From: Blakeslea trispora
Taxonomy: Eukaryota; Mucoromycota; Mucoromycetes; Mucorales; Choanephoraceae
Reading direction: 5' to 3'
Assembly (NCBI GenBank): GCA_025331445.1
Contig: JAIWNE010000003.1
Span: forward strand, 558,001 to 622,000
DNA length: 64,000 bases
This document shows, in pieces, positions 45,213 through 59,648 of this stretch. Both the position numbers and the translations under genes were made by a program. Under the pieces are notes generated by a model. The model was not told the origin of the DNA and ran no database searches. It saw nothing but the letters and a program-made list of their open reading frames with translations. Position 1 is the stretch's first letter. Every line of letters starts with the position of its first letter.

Positions 45213-46510
45213 TTATTTGATTCGACTACCATACAACGTTGTTGTCTGAGTCTTATGAGGGCGAGCAAACTTGAGTAAGAGATGTTCTTTATCTTTCTTT
45301 TGAGGTGCTAGATCAGCCAAAAAAGGAGTAATCTCTTCTAGTGACCAAAGTGGTTTTTCTGCAAATAGAGCAGCGAATCTCTGTGCAGGTTCAGTCGATA
45401 ACTCGTGCACAGGGAAGTATTGAACAAAGTTCTCTACTTGGTGAAGTTTAGTGCTAGTGTGCATCACATAGAGTCCCTGAATATATTCAATCTTGGGCAA
45501 AAACACTTCCTGAGTAAGCTTCTTCCAGACTTCTAAGAATTCATTCACTTCCCAACGTTTATTCTGAGAAAAACAAACAAATTAACTTATTAGCTTCCCT
45601 TTCTCTGTTTCTGTTATTGCGTATGCACAAATATTTCTTACTTTTGGGTTTGTCAATAACCATTCACCTAGAAATCGACAGATTTTAGCTTCATCAAATT
45701 CGAGAATCTGTTCATCACGACAAACATCATGTTGAGCAAACACTCGAATACTTGCTAACAGTATATGGTCAGGTATGATCTCTTCTTCGTCTACAGCACC
45801 AATTTCATCTCGAATGCATGATTTCGCTTCTCCCAAAGACATGTGCTTAAAGTCAGATTGGTGTAGTATTGCATTAGTCACAAGTGAGTCAAACAGGCGA
45901 AAAAGAAACTCTCGATCAAACAATCGATAATAGCCTTCATGTTCAAACGCTCCTCTCACGTTCAAAGCTTCTATTAACTCGCCTTCACTTGCTTGCACCA
46001 AAGACAGCAAGTCTTGATATGTATATAGTGTCTAAAATGTACATTCGGTCATTTGCAAATGGTCTTTTCCTCCCTCAATTTCATAATGTACCTTAGTACG
46101 TTTGATGACAGCATCATCCCTGGATCCAGAATAGCTTGATTCAGTCAGTAAGTCATCAATTCGACTAGTTCTGGCAAGACAAGGAATCAGTTCAATTGTA
46201 TTTGATAAATCATCATGGATCGTAATCTCGGATGTATCGTCAGTCACGAGTAAGATCGAATTTGATGTGTTCACTTGCCGGACCGAGTATGTCTTGTTGC
46301 TTGTGCACAAAACCGCTTCATCCTCTGGTAGTCCTTTGATGATGATGCTAAGCAGAGCGATCTGTCAGAAGAGATGTACTCTGTCACACTTTAGATGACC
46401 TACTCATTGCCTGACTCAAAAGCTTCTACTAGTTCATTAGAGCTAAGTTCAATGAGACTATAGCTATTTTTTTCAAATTGGTTGTTGTAGATCAGTCGAG
46501 AAGAGCTCAT
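45213..46510 (-). CDS. DCC1: Sister chromatid cohesion protein DCC1 (Ctf18-RFC subunit)
   Basis: Four exons: 46510..46404, 46347..46092, 46031..45642, 45563..45213, giving 367 residues. DCC1 with CTF8 and CTF18 forms the alternative clamp loader that loads PCNA and promotes cohesion establishment in S phase. Recognisable parts: YSLIELSSNELVEAFESGN, IIIKGLPEDEAVLCTSNKTY followed by SVRQVNTSNSILLV (the DCC1 N-terminal hallmark), the helical middle with GAFEHEGYYRLFDREFLFRL, and C-terminal winged-helix segments ending FARPHKTQTTTLYGSRIK. Splice phase is consistent; the first donor is GTAGGT. The upstream region has one ACGCGT and two further ACGCG cores within 80 bp of the ATG, fitting S-phase expression. 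Confidence 0.93.
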
Positions 46511-46539
46511 ATTGAATATAACAAAAAAAAAGAAATTAG

Positions 46540-46587
46540 ACGCGGGTAAAGAAAAAAGTCAGTGACGCGTGAAAAAAAAAAAACGCG
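46540..46587. promoter_or_regulatory. ACGCG cluster (MCB-type) upstream of DCC1
   Basis: ACGCG cores at 46540-46544 and 46583-46587 flank a full ACGCGT at 46565-46570, the last 55 bp upstream of the DCC1 ATG (46510, minus strand). Spacing is about 25 and 18 bp. Confidence 0.6.
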
Positions 46588-47178
46588 GAATTGGCTTTTA
46601 ATTTTAATCATGTTAATAGAATACAGATATTTTGTGAGTATCACTTGTATCAGTTAGTAGAGAGGAAATACATTGGCAGACCTAATTTTATGTCCTTGTT
46701 ACAACTTTAGCTTTGATGCGAATAAAGCTAGACTCGAATCCAGGTATGCAGGTGGCTAATAATGGCAAAGATACATCTACTCGAGATACTCTTTTGAATA
46801 TGCTGGACTGTCTTCATATGCTTCACCTCTTCTATTTTTCTTTATGGAAATCATTATGAATGAAGATTATGAGCTATGATTACATATAATTGTGTTCCTT
46901 TGCCATTCTCCAGCTTTCATGTGTCAAACGTAATGCTTACGTATGGTTCAGAGGTCAGGTCATATACATTCTTTTGCATCATTTACCACAAATCTTTCAA
47001 TGATAAGAAGAGACAAAATAGAAGCCGGGATTAGTAAAAAGAAGAAGAGAAGATACTATTTATTGAATGCAACTCGAGGGCTTCATAATCCAAAAGAGAT
47101 GTAAGAGGGGATCGAATCAAGGGAGACTACTATCCAGTAGTTCATAACGTTTGTTGTATAAGAAACAGCACATGTATC
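46588..47178. other. Intergenic, DCC1 promoter to lectin-gene 3' end
   Basis: About 590 bases. Contains a tRNA B-box-like string at about 46732 without a foldable tRNA around it. No coding exon seen. Confidence 0.55.
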
Positions 47179-48556
47179 TTAATTGGTATTGTATTCTCGA
47201 CTAAAGTATCCCTCTGCCACGTTTATGGCTTGTTGAACAAGCTCACCTGTGTTTTCAATATGCTTTTGTTCTAATACTTGTACAACCTACAATGAAATAG
47301 CATAAGCAATTTATGTCCTCCCCTTCTCACTAAAGAACAAACCTCATTTCTAACAAACTGTATGACTTGTTCTCTAGAACTGTCGTCAGCAACTATCATT
47401 TGATTTTGTTTACTTTTGACTTGATTCACATAATCTTTTAAACCCTTTAGAAAGAAAATGGTTTTCATCAATTAAATGATCTCCCTTTCTTGTTTGATGC
47501 TATTTTACCTTGAAGGCAGCAGCTCCAGCCAATTGTTGAGGTGTTACATTGTTACCCATTTCCAAATAGACCATTCTATAGCAATCATAGAGTTCATCCT
47601 GTCGAGGAAACACAGAAGTGCGCTGAACTAGAATGAAATAAAGTAAGCTTAACTGTACTTTTTTCTTTTTCTCATAGTGAATTAAATTTTACGAGGAGAA
47701 GGTCGAAGCAAAGCTAGCTCAGCTTTGGACTTTTCATTTTCGAAAGGTTGGATAAGCCATTGCTGTGTCTTTGAATGTACGTTTTTGGTGTTTAGGAAGA
47801 CAGTATTGCCATTTTTAAATTCAGAATTCTACCAAAAAAAGTTTAGGTGCAATTTAATTGGCCATCTCTTCTTTCTCTCTCTTACCCGAATATCCAATGC
47901 AAGGTGTGGTGCAGAAGTAGGAAAAATATAGCCGTCTTGATAAGTCCATCTTTGATTGTGAGCCAGTCCTGGCTTGCGAGCATATTGAACAATGTTCTTT
48001 TCGCGTTCAATGCCTATACGTGTATTTCGAAATTACTCTTAACTACTATTTGACATTATTGCTGTTTTCATCATACTGACTTCCTCCTCGGATATCGATG
48101 ACTAATAGACAAATGAGTTTTCCTTGCCCTTTATAACACATGGTTCTTATCCTTATTCTTACCGAGTCCTGATTTCTTATTGATCAAAAAACCCTCTTCA
48201 TGCATCCATAACTAATAGTAAAAAAAAAGGGTCAAATTTATGCATTGTTATTGAACTTTTCTTTTGGTTCTTACTTGATTGATACTATCTACCATTTTCT
48301 AAGCGAGAATAAAAAATAAAAGAAAAGCTATCAGTCCATTGAAGGCCAATCATGGTATTGTCCAATCGTTTGTCTTACTTGTGGCCAAATGATGATATTA
48401 GCATCATTCTAACAAAAACAGAATAAATCATTCGAACCCTTATAATACATAAGAAATACTCACAACCATACTGCCACCATTGACATCCATAGCGAATGAT
48501 TGGCTCTTGCACCGAATAAAGAAGAATCCTTCTGGGAAATAATCTACAGACTCCAT
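47179..48556 (-). CDS. Beta-trefoil (ricin-B-type) lectin fused to DUF3759/CipC-like domain
   Basis: Ten exons: 48556..48464, 48408..48379, 48298..48275, 48211..48163, 48101..48081, 48013..47886, 47828..47693, 47627..47509, 47444..47343, 47286..47179, giving 269 residues. The N-terminal half is a beta-trefoil with ricin-B-type repeats: FFFIRCKSQSFAMDVNGGS, LWMHEEGFLINKKSGLVIDI, NQRWTYQDGYIFPTSAPHLA, KTQQWLIQPF. These carry the QxW-like Trp of each blade. The C-terminal part (VTPQQLAGAAAFKGLKDYVN, then REQVIQFVRNE) resembles the DUF3759/CipC fungal family. There is no signal peptide, so it is probably an intracellular carbohydrate-binding or stress protein. Five of the first exons are 21-49 nt. 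The 48081 donor is the unusual GTCAGT. The function is unknown. Confidence 0.83.
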
Positions 48557-49196
48557 AATTGAAAAGTAAATAATAAAGAAAGAAAAAAAGAAAAATAATT
48601 TTGTTGAAGCTCGGCATACTTGACAAAATTAATTTAAATCACGCTTTTCTTTATAGGCTCACAATGATTTGCATAATTATAGCTGCTTTTTATTTATTTA
48701 TTCTGCTTTGTCCTTGAATTTTATATGATCCCTAAAGTGTGAGTGATTGTTTGACTAGGATTTAAGCCATTCTTACTTTAATAGCAATTCTCAATCTATG
48801 ACAAGGTGATAAATACATGCAATGAAAACCTGAATGCCGTTTGAGCAATTCGTCCTTTGATACTTGAAGAATTCAATAAACTCGAAACCAAATTGCTTTG
48901 TAGCTGTGCAACTCAATGTCCTCGACTTGAGCTGTCATTAAAGACTCTACTTTATATTTCCAAGATGAAAACATTTCTTTTTTCTTAAATTTCGATTCAA
49001 CTGTTCAACCATGATGGCTCAAGTGAAACAATTGAAAGTATGAGTACGTGCTTCTATTGAAGGATGTTCCTGATTCTCAAGCTGGCATCAATAGCTTACG
49101 ATCCTCAATCTACAGTCACACGAATACAGAAAATGCCCGATTTATACTTTTGAATAATAAAAAAAAGGACTTTTTTTTTCTTTAAAAAAAGCGTTT
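48557..49196. other. Intergenic between divergent lectin and TFIIIC genes
   Basis: 640 bases separating two start codons, AT-rich with poly-A/poly-T near 49160-49187. No coding sequence recognised. Confidence 0.6.
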
Positions 49197-52100
49197 ATGC
49201 TAGATCAGATTCTGACAGGATTAGTCGAAGAAGTTGCCTTGGAAGGAGAAGCAGGTAGAAAATAGAAAGAAGGAAAACAGCAAACCTGCTTTATAAAACA
49301 CTAAACCGAACAACCCCCTCCTTCTTTTCTTTCTTTTAGGTTGTGCGTTAAGTCAGTTTTTTACGCTTGTAGAAAATTTTGCTCAAAAGAAATGCAGGCA
49401 GCTCAACTTGAAAAAGCCAATTCAATTCGATAAAAAATACTATTCATTTCTATGGAATTTTATAAAGAGAAATGAAAAGCTTATTTTTACAAAAGTATGA
49501 CTCTTTTTTTTTTGCAGAAAAATGTGCAATGCTTTGCTTATTGTTCGCTCTTTAGAATGATGAAAGCCTCAACGTTTCATCACTTAGTTACGAAAAGCTT
49601 GTAGTTGACATAGAATCTATCAAAGTTTATGCTGTTGAAGAAGTTCAAGATCAAATCCTGTATGGAAATCTAAAGGTGAGAAGATTTAAAAAAATAATAA
49701 TAATAACAAGAGAGTGAGAGAGTGAGAGCGACAAATAACATGTACAAATATAGACTGAAAAAAGAAGTTTAACAGCAGCACATAGACAAGTGTTGAGTGT
49801 GGTTGCAAAATGTAGGTCTCAAGGCGTCAGTCAATTTCAACTTCGGGAACTGCTTAATATGGATGGAAAGACAGTGTTTCGATACATCAAAAGACTAGAT
49901 GAACTTGGCTTAGTGTAGGGTTATTATTTCTCTAGGATGAATCCTTAAAATCTCATCTATTGTTGTTTTCTGTTAGTGTAAAAGAAGAAGCCTATGCAAA
50001 CAATATCAGCACGAGAATCGTTTTTCATAGAAGATTTGCTACCAATTCATCTAATAATGAAGAAACAGACAATAGGCAAATCGAGAATGGTGTGATCTAT
50101 CGGATCCCTGATTTTAAGCATGATATACTTGAGCAGCTTAAAAAATCGCCTGGCCAAATGATGGGTATGCTGGAATTGATCAAATCACTCGGGTTTGAGT
50201 CTCAAAGGCAGATACGATGGGCACGAGTAAGATTGAACGAGCTACATGATCAAGGCTTAGTTGAAAGATTGATTGCTTCTGACGGAAAGCACAAAAGGCA
50301 TGTCGTTCGTCTTGTTGAACAAGATGCAACAAACACCGTTGTAGAACATCAGGAAGATACGGCAAAAGTGAAACCAATGCAGTCTTATTGTATTCACCGC
50401 GATCTACCTGCTGATTTTGTCTTTTATAAGGATTTGGTTGCATCAGGCGATCGTGGATTGACGAGACAAGTAAACATACATACGGTATTTATCTCATGTC
50501 ATTCTAATTCCATTTCTTTTTGTATGTAGGACTTGCTGAATAAATACCCAATGCTTGATCCTGTACTACCATTGGCATTTTTCGAGAATGGAACCATACC
50601 TTCTAAAGACCCTTCACTCTTGAAATATTTGATTTATCGTACTGAAGAACTGGAAGGAAAACAACGTCAATTCAGATACTTTTCATCAGAAACATGGAAA
50701 AAGATATGTTCTAAAATGGGAAAAGAAACACCCTCTCTACCTCCCGCAAAACCACCTGTATTTGACGATTTAATAGAGCCTGATAGAATAGACGCCATCG
50801 GGTTTGAAATGCAGCAACTTTTATCATCCGACAAAAAGAGAGCTGCCACTACACCTCTCAAGAAGGAATCCAAACGTCGAAAGAAGAGCACATCTCAAGA
50901 CTCGACTGATCTGACTAGTTCACAAAAGAAAAGAACACAAGAAGATCTGCAAACATCAGAGTGCATGGACGATTCTAATAAATCCAAGATCTCTATCTGG
51001 GATGTCAAGAAATTCAAAAAGACATCGCATGATACCACTAAAGCAAGGCGTTGTGCTATTGTGCTCGATTTGGTCAACAAGTACCGTATTTGCGAATTAG
51101 GCCGAGACATCTACAAGGAGTTTACAGACTTGGAAGCAGCCACCAAAAATACAACCAAAATCGCACGGGGCACATTTGACAAGCTTATAGCACAGATGCA
51201 TCAAGATAAACAACTCAGGCTGTTTATCACATCCATTCAGAGACCTTCTGGACTGACAGAGACCAAAAGGATTATCTTACACAAAGATCTTACTGAAGAA
51301 AGTGAGCCAGTGAAGCAATACATTGGTAGTTTTGGTGTAGAACGAAGTATTGTAAGCAACAAAAGTAAGATGCGAGAGATCCAAGAGATCAATGTGGATG
51401 TGCTCCCACCCTCAACGTCCTCCATGTCCTCCCCAAAACCATTCGATCCAGATGAGGTATCGCCTAGAAAGCTTGCATCCAATTATGGCTATATACGTTC
51501 AATTTGGCAAAGAGCCAAATGTTTTCATGAAGCTTTATTTAGCTATTGTTTGTCTCATCATTCTGACATGATAGATATGGCAGAGTTCATGAAGACCTTG
51601 CTATTTGAGAAAATTCTGAATTTTGTCATTTTGCCTTATGATGACAATATCTTGATTGAGTTTTTAAAAGATAGTTCAAATCGATCCATCATGATGCAGC
51701 ATTTACCAAAGGAAATAAGGTCTATCATTTACCAAAATCATACAAAATTCAGAACTGTTCTTGTTCGACTGCTTAACATCCTGGAAGCTCTTGAGCTTTT
51801 GGAGCCTGCTCAAAAAAACAAAGAAGAAGAGTGTCAACAGAAGGACTACAAATATATCCATCCTTCCTATGCGATATGTCGAGTTGCCCATGTAAAGCTA
51901 TATGCTCTAAAAGAAGCGCCCATAAAGCAAACCATTCAGCTCAATACCTTTACCGATCTACATCATTTTTGGTCTGAGCTTAAGGTGTTTAATACGTCTG
52001 GCTTCGAAACAATCGATCACGACATGAGCGAGACCCACCCTTTACTGAACATTTGGAGCCCACACACCTGGATGTCAGGTCTCTGGTTTACGTCAGAGCA

Positions 52101-54527
52101 AAAAGCCGTGCTTGATCGCTACATTGATTTTGAAAAGAAGCTAGTACCTTCTGAAACTGATTCTACCATTCGTACCTATCTGATGAAAAAGGTCAACCTT
52201 TCAAGTCACCGTATCAAGACTTATTATCAGTCTATGAGAATTGCATTTGACAAAAGTGCCAGGCGAGAGGAAAGAGCTAAAAGGAACAGGAAGAAAACTG
52301 ACTCTATGGCTTCCTCTTCACCTGCCATTCACGAGCTCATGAAAGCTTCTCTAGAGAAACGCAAAGTAAACGCTGCAATCTTCAAGATGAAACAGATGGA
52401 ACCTTTTGTAGAACAGACGTTTGTTGGCAGTCGAAAGCTAAGACGTTTACGACTTATCTCCGAACCTTATCGTGGACAAGACAAGACAGGTAGAAGTCGA
52501 CTTAGAAAGGCTGTTGCTGCCTATAGTCGTGTCGAAGAAGATGCCCTGATTTATGCCTATAGTATCATGAAAGCCAGAGCAAATGCATCTACTTTCTATT
52601 GGGGACCTATTGCTAAAATACTTCCTGACTATACCCCTGAGCGTAGCCGTCGTGTTTTGAACAATTTGATGAAGAAGGATCCAAGTCTGTCTCAAACGAT
52701 AGCAGACCTCAAGAGACATTGGCTAGAAATCTACGAAAAGGGGATAGCTAATCACGATATTGAGGATGAGAGGCCTTGGGATACACAAGATTATGATTTG
52801 CCAGCTTATTTGACTTATTTCATCGAGAAGCTACAAGCAGCAGAAAAGTAAGTCTTTCCCCCCTTTTTTTTTCTTTTCTTTTATGAAAGCAACATAAGAC
52901 AGACCCTCATGATTGGTTCTTCTTCTTTTGTTATAGCGCCAAACGTATTGCTTTTCTTTGCGAGATTAGTCCTTTACCAAGGTTTTACGCTGATATCCAT
53001 GCTTTTTTCGATAATAAAAAGCAAAATCAAACGATGGAACCCAAAGCCGCTGATTATCACTTGGAAATGGAAGAAGCACCTATAGCATGCGTCACATCAT
53101 TGATCAAGATGATTCTTATGACTCCTGAGACAACTTATTCTGCAAAGGACGCATTTCACATGTTGAAGGAATTCTCTGAAAGTACGATAGAAAAGGGTAT
53201 CAACAAACTTAGATCCGATGGTCTTATCGTAGGCGAGAAATCAAAATATGGCCGTATCCCTGGAAGACACATTAATGTATCCGAAAAGTAAGTATATGAA
53301 AGTCATATCTATGGATTCAAAGTCATCCTAAGTCTTTTTTCTCTCTCTCTTAGGTTTCTCAATATAGCCGCAGGTCTTTTACCTTACGAGTTCTTCAAGA
53401 CAGCAAGACAGTATCATGCAATGCTTCAATCAGGAGAATCCATTGACCTTCAAACTTTAAAACTTAACAGCGGAAGGATGGCTACCATGCTTGACTTGTT
53501 GTCTCAAAGAAAAGTAAGCAACCTATATGTGATTTTGACAAGTTCACTGACACTGTTTTGTATCAATAGCTTACCATCCATTTGAAGGACATGGATCAGT
53601 TTGTTGAATCAAAAAAAGTATTGCATTATCCCAAAGCATTTGCTGGTAAGTCGTTCATGATCAATAGATTTAAAAATACCATAAGAATTTTAATTTGATG
53701 TCCTTAAGTTTCTATACGTGAGACATTTGTGTATGAGAATCTTGATGTCCAAATCCAAGCCAATCCCAAGGACCTGATCACACACAAAAAGAAAGCGCTT
53801 GAGGAAGCAGTATGCATACCTGCATCAGAGGAGATCAACACCATACTTCAATCCATCGCCAAAAAGAAACCCATTGCCCATGCCTTGTATTGTATGATAG
53901 TGGATCATAAGCAAAGAGGTGTTACCCGAGACGAAATGACAGCCGCTTTCCAAAATAGCTACGAGACTCTCTCGGATGCTTTGGATCAGTTGTTTGATGC
54001 CAAGCTAGTGATGATTTTAGGACTTGAACATTTACGCTATGTCTCTGTTGAATTCTGTTCCCATTGGATGCTCAAGAATCCTCAAAACGGTCAATATGTA
54101 GCCCCACTTATGTGGCATGATGTTTCAGGTGGCTTGATTCAACCAGCTTTGGAGGGTTGTGAAGACACAGTGATGAGCCATATTCTCTGTCGACCTGGTG
54201 TCTCTTTTGTAAGTAGTTAGAGAGAGGGAGGAGATATTTTCTCTTTTGTTATAGATAGGTAGACAAGCAACTAAGCTCTTGTTTTTTTATTAGGCACAAC
54301 TTCATCAAAGACTTCAACCCCTTTTCTCAGGATTTGAACTGTATTCTATCTTGCACGATTTAGTTGATAAACAAAAAATCATTTCAAAGAAAATCAAAAA
54401 GGCTCCGATTAAGAAAAGACTGTTTGGAAGATCCTCTGTGCAATCTGCTTCTGGTTCAAGCTTTGGTACTGGTAATGAAGAAATGACTTATTATTGGCTA
54501 GCACCAGGATATTACCTTTCTTCATGA
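49197..54527 (+). CDS. TFC3: TFIIIC box-B-binding subunit (tau138/GTF3C1 family)
   Basis: Eleven exons: 49197..49254, 49340..49494, 49556..49675, 49754..49914, 49977..50469, 50530..52847, 52937..53287, 53354..53513, 53570..53645, 53709..54208, 54294..54527, giving 1541 residues. This subunit recognises the B-box of tRNA genes and nucleates RNA polymerase III initiation. Visible are several winged-helix units: HRQVLSVVAKCRSQGVSQFQ followed by LRELLNMDGKTVFRYIKRLD, LKKSPGQMMGMLELIKSLGF, and KARRCAIVLDLVNKYRICEL. HHFWSELKVFNT and a HARE-like late part (EEDALIYAYSIMKARANAST) follow, then more winged-helix-like repeats to the C-terminus (YYWLAPGYYLSS). Lys/Arg-rich linkers near residue 430 may carry nuclear signals. 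Exon 4 ends GT|GTAGGG; only this phase joins VKEEAYANN. The length lies between yeast and human homologues. Confidence 0.9.
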
Positions 54528-54606
54528 TATAATCTATAGACTTAATAAATACAAGCATATCCTTTAAAGAGAAATGAAGAGCACAGCTCTATTTCTTTAT
54601 TGTTTA

Positions 54607-55036
54607 TTAGACAGGTATAGGATGAATAGAATTTAAAGGCTTTTTCTTTAAATTATCACAGTAAAGACAACATTCTTCTTGTTCTTCTTCTTTATCAAGA
54701 AGCCAATCCATTATTTTGAGAGGTGCTTTGGAAGATTGCATTGAGATAGAACTGACAGTAGTAAAGGAAGAAGCTAGATCGGGCAATTTGTTTGGTTCTC
54801 TCCAAGATGAAATAGGCTGGACTGTGATGGGTTGCCTTGGTAACAGAAAAGATGCCTTTAGTTCTGGATGATGCTTAGCGACATGATGTTTTATGTCTTG
54901 TTGATAACATGATAGTGAACAATAAAGTGAATCCTAAATTAGACTTTAGTTTTTAGTTTCTTGTGTGTATATTGAAATTTACAGAATGACAATCAATGGC
55001 ACAATCACACACAGGACACCAATTCAAATCACACAT
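54607..55036 (-). CDS. Ecl1-family life-span regulatory zinc protein
   Basis: Two exons: 55036..54983 and 54933..54607, giving 126 residues. The N-terminus has a four-cysteine-plus array: MCDLNWCPVCDCAIDCHSDS followed by LYCSLSCYQQDIKHH, i.e. CxxC...C...CxxxC with nearby His. This matches the Ecl1/2/3 life-span regulatory factor domain of fungi. A Ser-rich middle follows and a second cysteine group (EECCLYCDNLKKK) lies near the C-terminus. Ecl1-type proteins extend chronological lifespan and respond to zinc, sulfur or nutrient limitation in fission yeast. Here the role is inferred from the domain only. The stop is 80 bp downstream of the convergent TFIIIC stop. Small genes like this are easily missed; the first exon is only 54 nt. 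Confidence 0.8.
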
Positions 55037-55150
55037 TTTTATAATAAAAAAGAAAAGAGAGAAGCTATGGATTCATTATAGAAGTGGGAGGGTTACATAG
55101 ATTGTATTATATATATATATTTCCAAAAATTTCAAAAGTCACGAAATTTT

Positions 55151-57086
<1,936 letters not shown>

Positions 57087-57202
57087 GGTTGCCAATAAAA
57101 GAAAAGGGAAAAGAAACAGAAAATAAGAAACAGCAGTAGGATTTTTTTTTAATTCGCGTAAAGTCGCGACTCTTTCTATTTTTATTTTTTTTATTATAGA
57201 CA
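57087..57202. promoter_or_regulatory. 116-bp bidirectional promoter between RBBP4 and EED-like genes
   Basis: Contains TTCGCGTAA (57154-57162, an ACGCGAA-type MCB/E2F-like site in reverse) and the palindrome GTCGCGAC (57163-57170), plus poly-T tracts toward the plus-strand gene. Both genes must share it because nothing else fits in the gap. Confidence 0.6.
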
Positions 57203-58667
57203 ATGACATCCCCAATGAAGCGCAGATTATCAACAGAAGCCATGGAATTAGACAAAAGCAATAAACAGCTTAAAACAGAAGATAAGAGAGACGCTCGTTT
57301 AGAGGACATGTTTCGAAATATGCGATTAAGAAGAATTGTTAAGGAGAACCATGGCTGTGACATCAATCAACTTGCCTTTTTCTTCAACAGTAAAAACTTT
57401 AAGGCACCTGTCAGTCTTGATCACCACAAGACATTTGATAAAAGAGGTGCTGTTCAAAGAGATAGTACAGATACCAGTAATGTGCTGGGTACTGTAGGTG
57501 GATGTCAGGTAATCTTTTCGTTTCTTTCTTCATCTCACATCTAACCTGTCTTGATCACAGTTGAGTGTGTATGATAACGAACACTGTGGTGATCACTTGG
57601 ACATCATGTCTAATTTTGACATGACACCTGAGGATGAGACACAGATCAGTAAGCATCGACTAGAGACCTTTTGTTGGCTATATAAAGATGGGGATGGTTT
57701 GTTGGCTACAGCAGGTGGGGATGGTGATATTCATATCATCAGTTTAGCCAATTCTGAAGAGACCATGGTATTAAAAGGACATAAAAGTAAGACAGTTTCT
57801 TATTTTTGTGCGTGTGTGTGTGTGATCACTCACCTTGAATAGAACTTGTGTTTGATCTTCAATCTCATCCACAGAATGATGATGTGATCTTATCCACATC
57901 CAAAGATGGTACCATACGATTATGGGATGTTAACAAAGGACGTTGTCTGGTGATATTTGAAGCAGACGCTACTGTCGCTGTAAGTCAAAAGAAAGAAAGA
58001 GGCTGTACCATAAGTCCTGGGTTTCTAATATCACTATCTAGTGCTTTGATCCTTTAGGTACACAACTGATCTCGGGCAATTCTCGAGGCGATCTTCGTCT
58101 CTGGCAGATCCCTTCTACTACAGCTAATCTGATGGATGAAGAACCAGTCACTGTAGAAAAGAAGCATTCACGTGTGTTGAAAAAGCTGCATGGGGATAGC
58201 TATATAGACTGTATTCGATTTGTCAATGGTCATGTTCTTTCGAAATCAACCAATGGCAAGATGGAGTATTGGGAACTAGAGCAAGAGAAAGTCATTCGGT
58301 CCTTTCGCATTCGCTCAGGAGAGAACTTTTCTCGGTTTGATGTTAGTCTGGACGAACTGTTCTTTTGTGTGGGTTCAAGCCATGGTACGATCTACATCTA
58401 TCATCTTCATACGGGTAAACTAGTGACTGAACTGGGGCATAAGCGTGCTACAAAAGCAGTGCGGTGTTGTGTCTTTTCAAGAGATTGCAGGTAAGAGAGA
58501 AAGAAGGAAAGAAAAACAAGAAGAAAGGATAACTAATACTCGGAAAAATACAATGGTACATTTATAGACAAATCATTGCTGCAGGAGAAGATGGCTTTAT
58601 TTTACGTTATGACTACATTGATGAAGAAACATTAAACGAATGGGCCAATTGGAAGAAAGCCGAATAA
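57203..58667 (+). CDS. EED/ESC-like WD40 protein (candidate PRC2 subunit; LRWD1-like alternative)
   Basis: Five exons: 57203..57508, 57561..57786, 57843..57979, 58042..58490, 58568..58667, giving 405 residues. A basic N-terminal tail (MTSPMKRRLSTEA) precedes a seven-bladed WD40. The resemblance to EED is blade by blade: LLATAGGDGDIHIISLANSE, then LKGHKKLVFDLQSHPQNDDV and ILSTSKDGTIRLWDVNKGRC, then YIDCIRFVNGHVLSKSTNGK (the EED-type V/I-D-C-V/I-R...LSKS blade) and VGSSHGTIYIYHLHTGKLVT, ending IIAAGEDGFILRYDYIDEET. In PRC2, EED scaffolds the methyltransferase and reads H3K27me3. By eye the aromatic-cage positions look altered (FCWLYKDG, FSRFDVSLDE), so reader function is uncertain. LRWD1-type WD40 is the main alternative. 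Head to head with RBBP4, a PRC2 partner. Confidence 0.8.
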
Positions 58668-59648
58668 TAAAAAAAAAATAAAACTTAATTGGTCGAAATT
58701 TATATTTTTCCTTTTGATACACTTTATTCGGAAATTATTGGGCCTTGTTCTATACACCTTGCTTCTTTGTTTGATGATACAAAAAGACCTAATCCCCATT
58801 ATTAGGGCTCAAAGAGAAGACATTGGCACTGATCGCTTGTAGTGATTATTGTTGGTTATTTTGCAGTAGAAGAGAGAAAAAGATGATATATTGTTGCTCT
58901 TATATCAATAAAGAACTTGCATGTTAATCATGTCACATAAACAGCTATATAACAACTTTTGTATGTTTGTGTTGTTCCAATAGTTAGCCTGCTTATATAG
59001 ACCGTATGATTTAGACAATTGTAGAGAAAGGAATCTGATCTGGTATTATAAAAGAAGTAGACAATAACAAGACTTGCTTTGTTGTTGACGAATCTTACTG
59101 GCTCAATGTCCCTGAGTGTGCCTAGACTGATTCATGTATTTTTTGGTGTATTATTTTGTAGTGTCTAGTGCTAATGATGTCTACAAACTTTTTTCCTATT
59201 TTGTCTTGATATAATAATATAGTGTTCAAAACAAGTGGTAAATCTTTGTCTTTGGCTACCTCAACACCTAGCGATAATCATTAGATTGCATTAAGTATGA
59301 GAAGATCAATTGAGCCTATTTAGCTCCACAGTCAATGTAGTTCATGCTGTGGCTATGAAGCATTTGGACAGAAGCAATTCATCAACAACCTTCTGAAAAC
59401 ATCATTTGTCATTCAACGACTTGCAACATTTGGAACATCCATATCTGTATCAACCTTTGTCTTATTTTCGATCCAACATGCTTTTTCTGTTCATGCCCCG
59501 TTCTAAATTCTCTTTCTATGCTCTCAATTAATTTCAGCTACTGTTCCAATAATTTCTCAAGAAACAAACAAGCAACTCTTTGCTGACCTTTAAAACAGTA
59601 GGCATAAGAGTGGATAACCAAATTCTTTAAATTTGCTTGTTTTAAACA
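58668..59648. other. Intergenic, about 1 kb
   Basis: No coding exon seen. At 59596-59620 CAGTAGGCATAAGAGTGGAT partly matches the ends of the TIR elements at 22326 and 27147. Otherwise AT-rich filler. Confidence 0.5.

Noticed and set aside
46725..46750. B-box-like GACTCGAATCC
   Set aside because: The flanking bases do not form a T-stem and no A-box precedes it.
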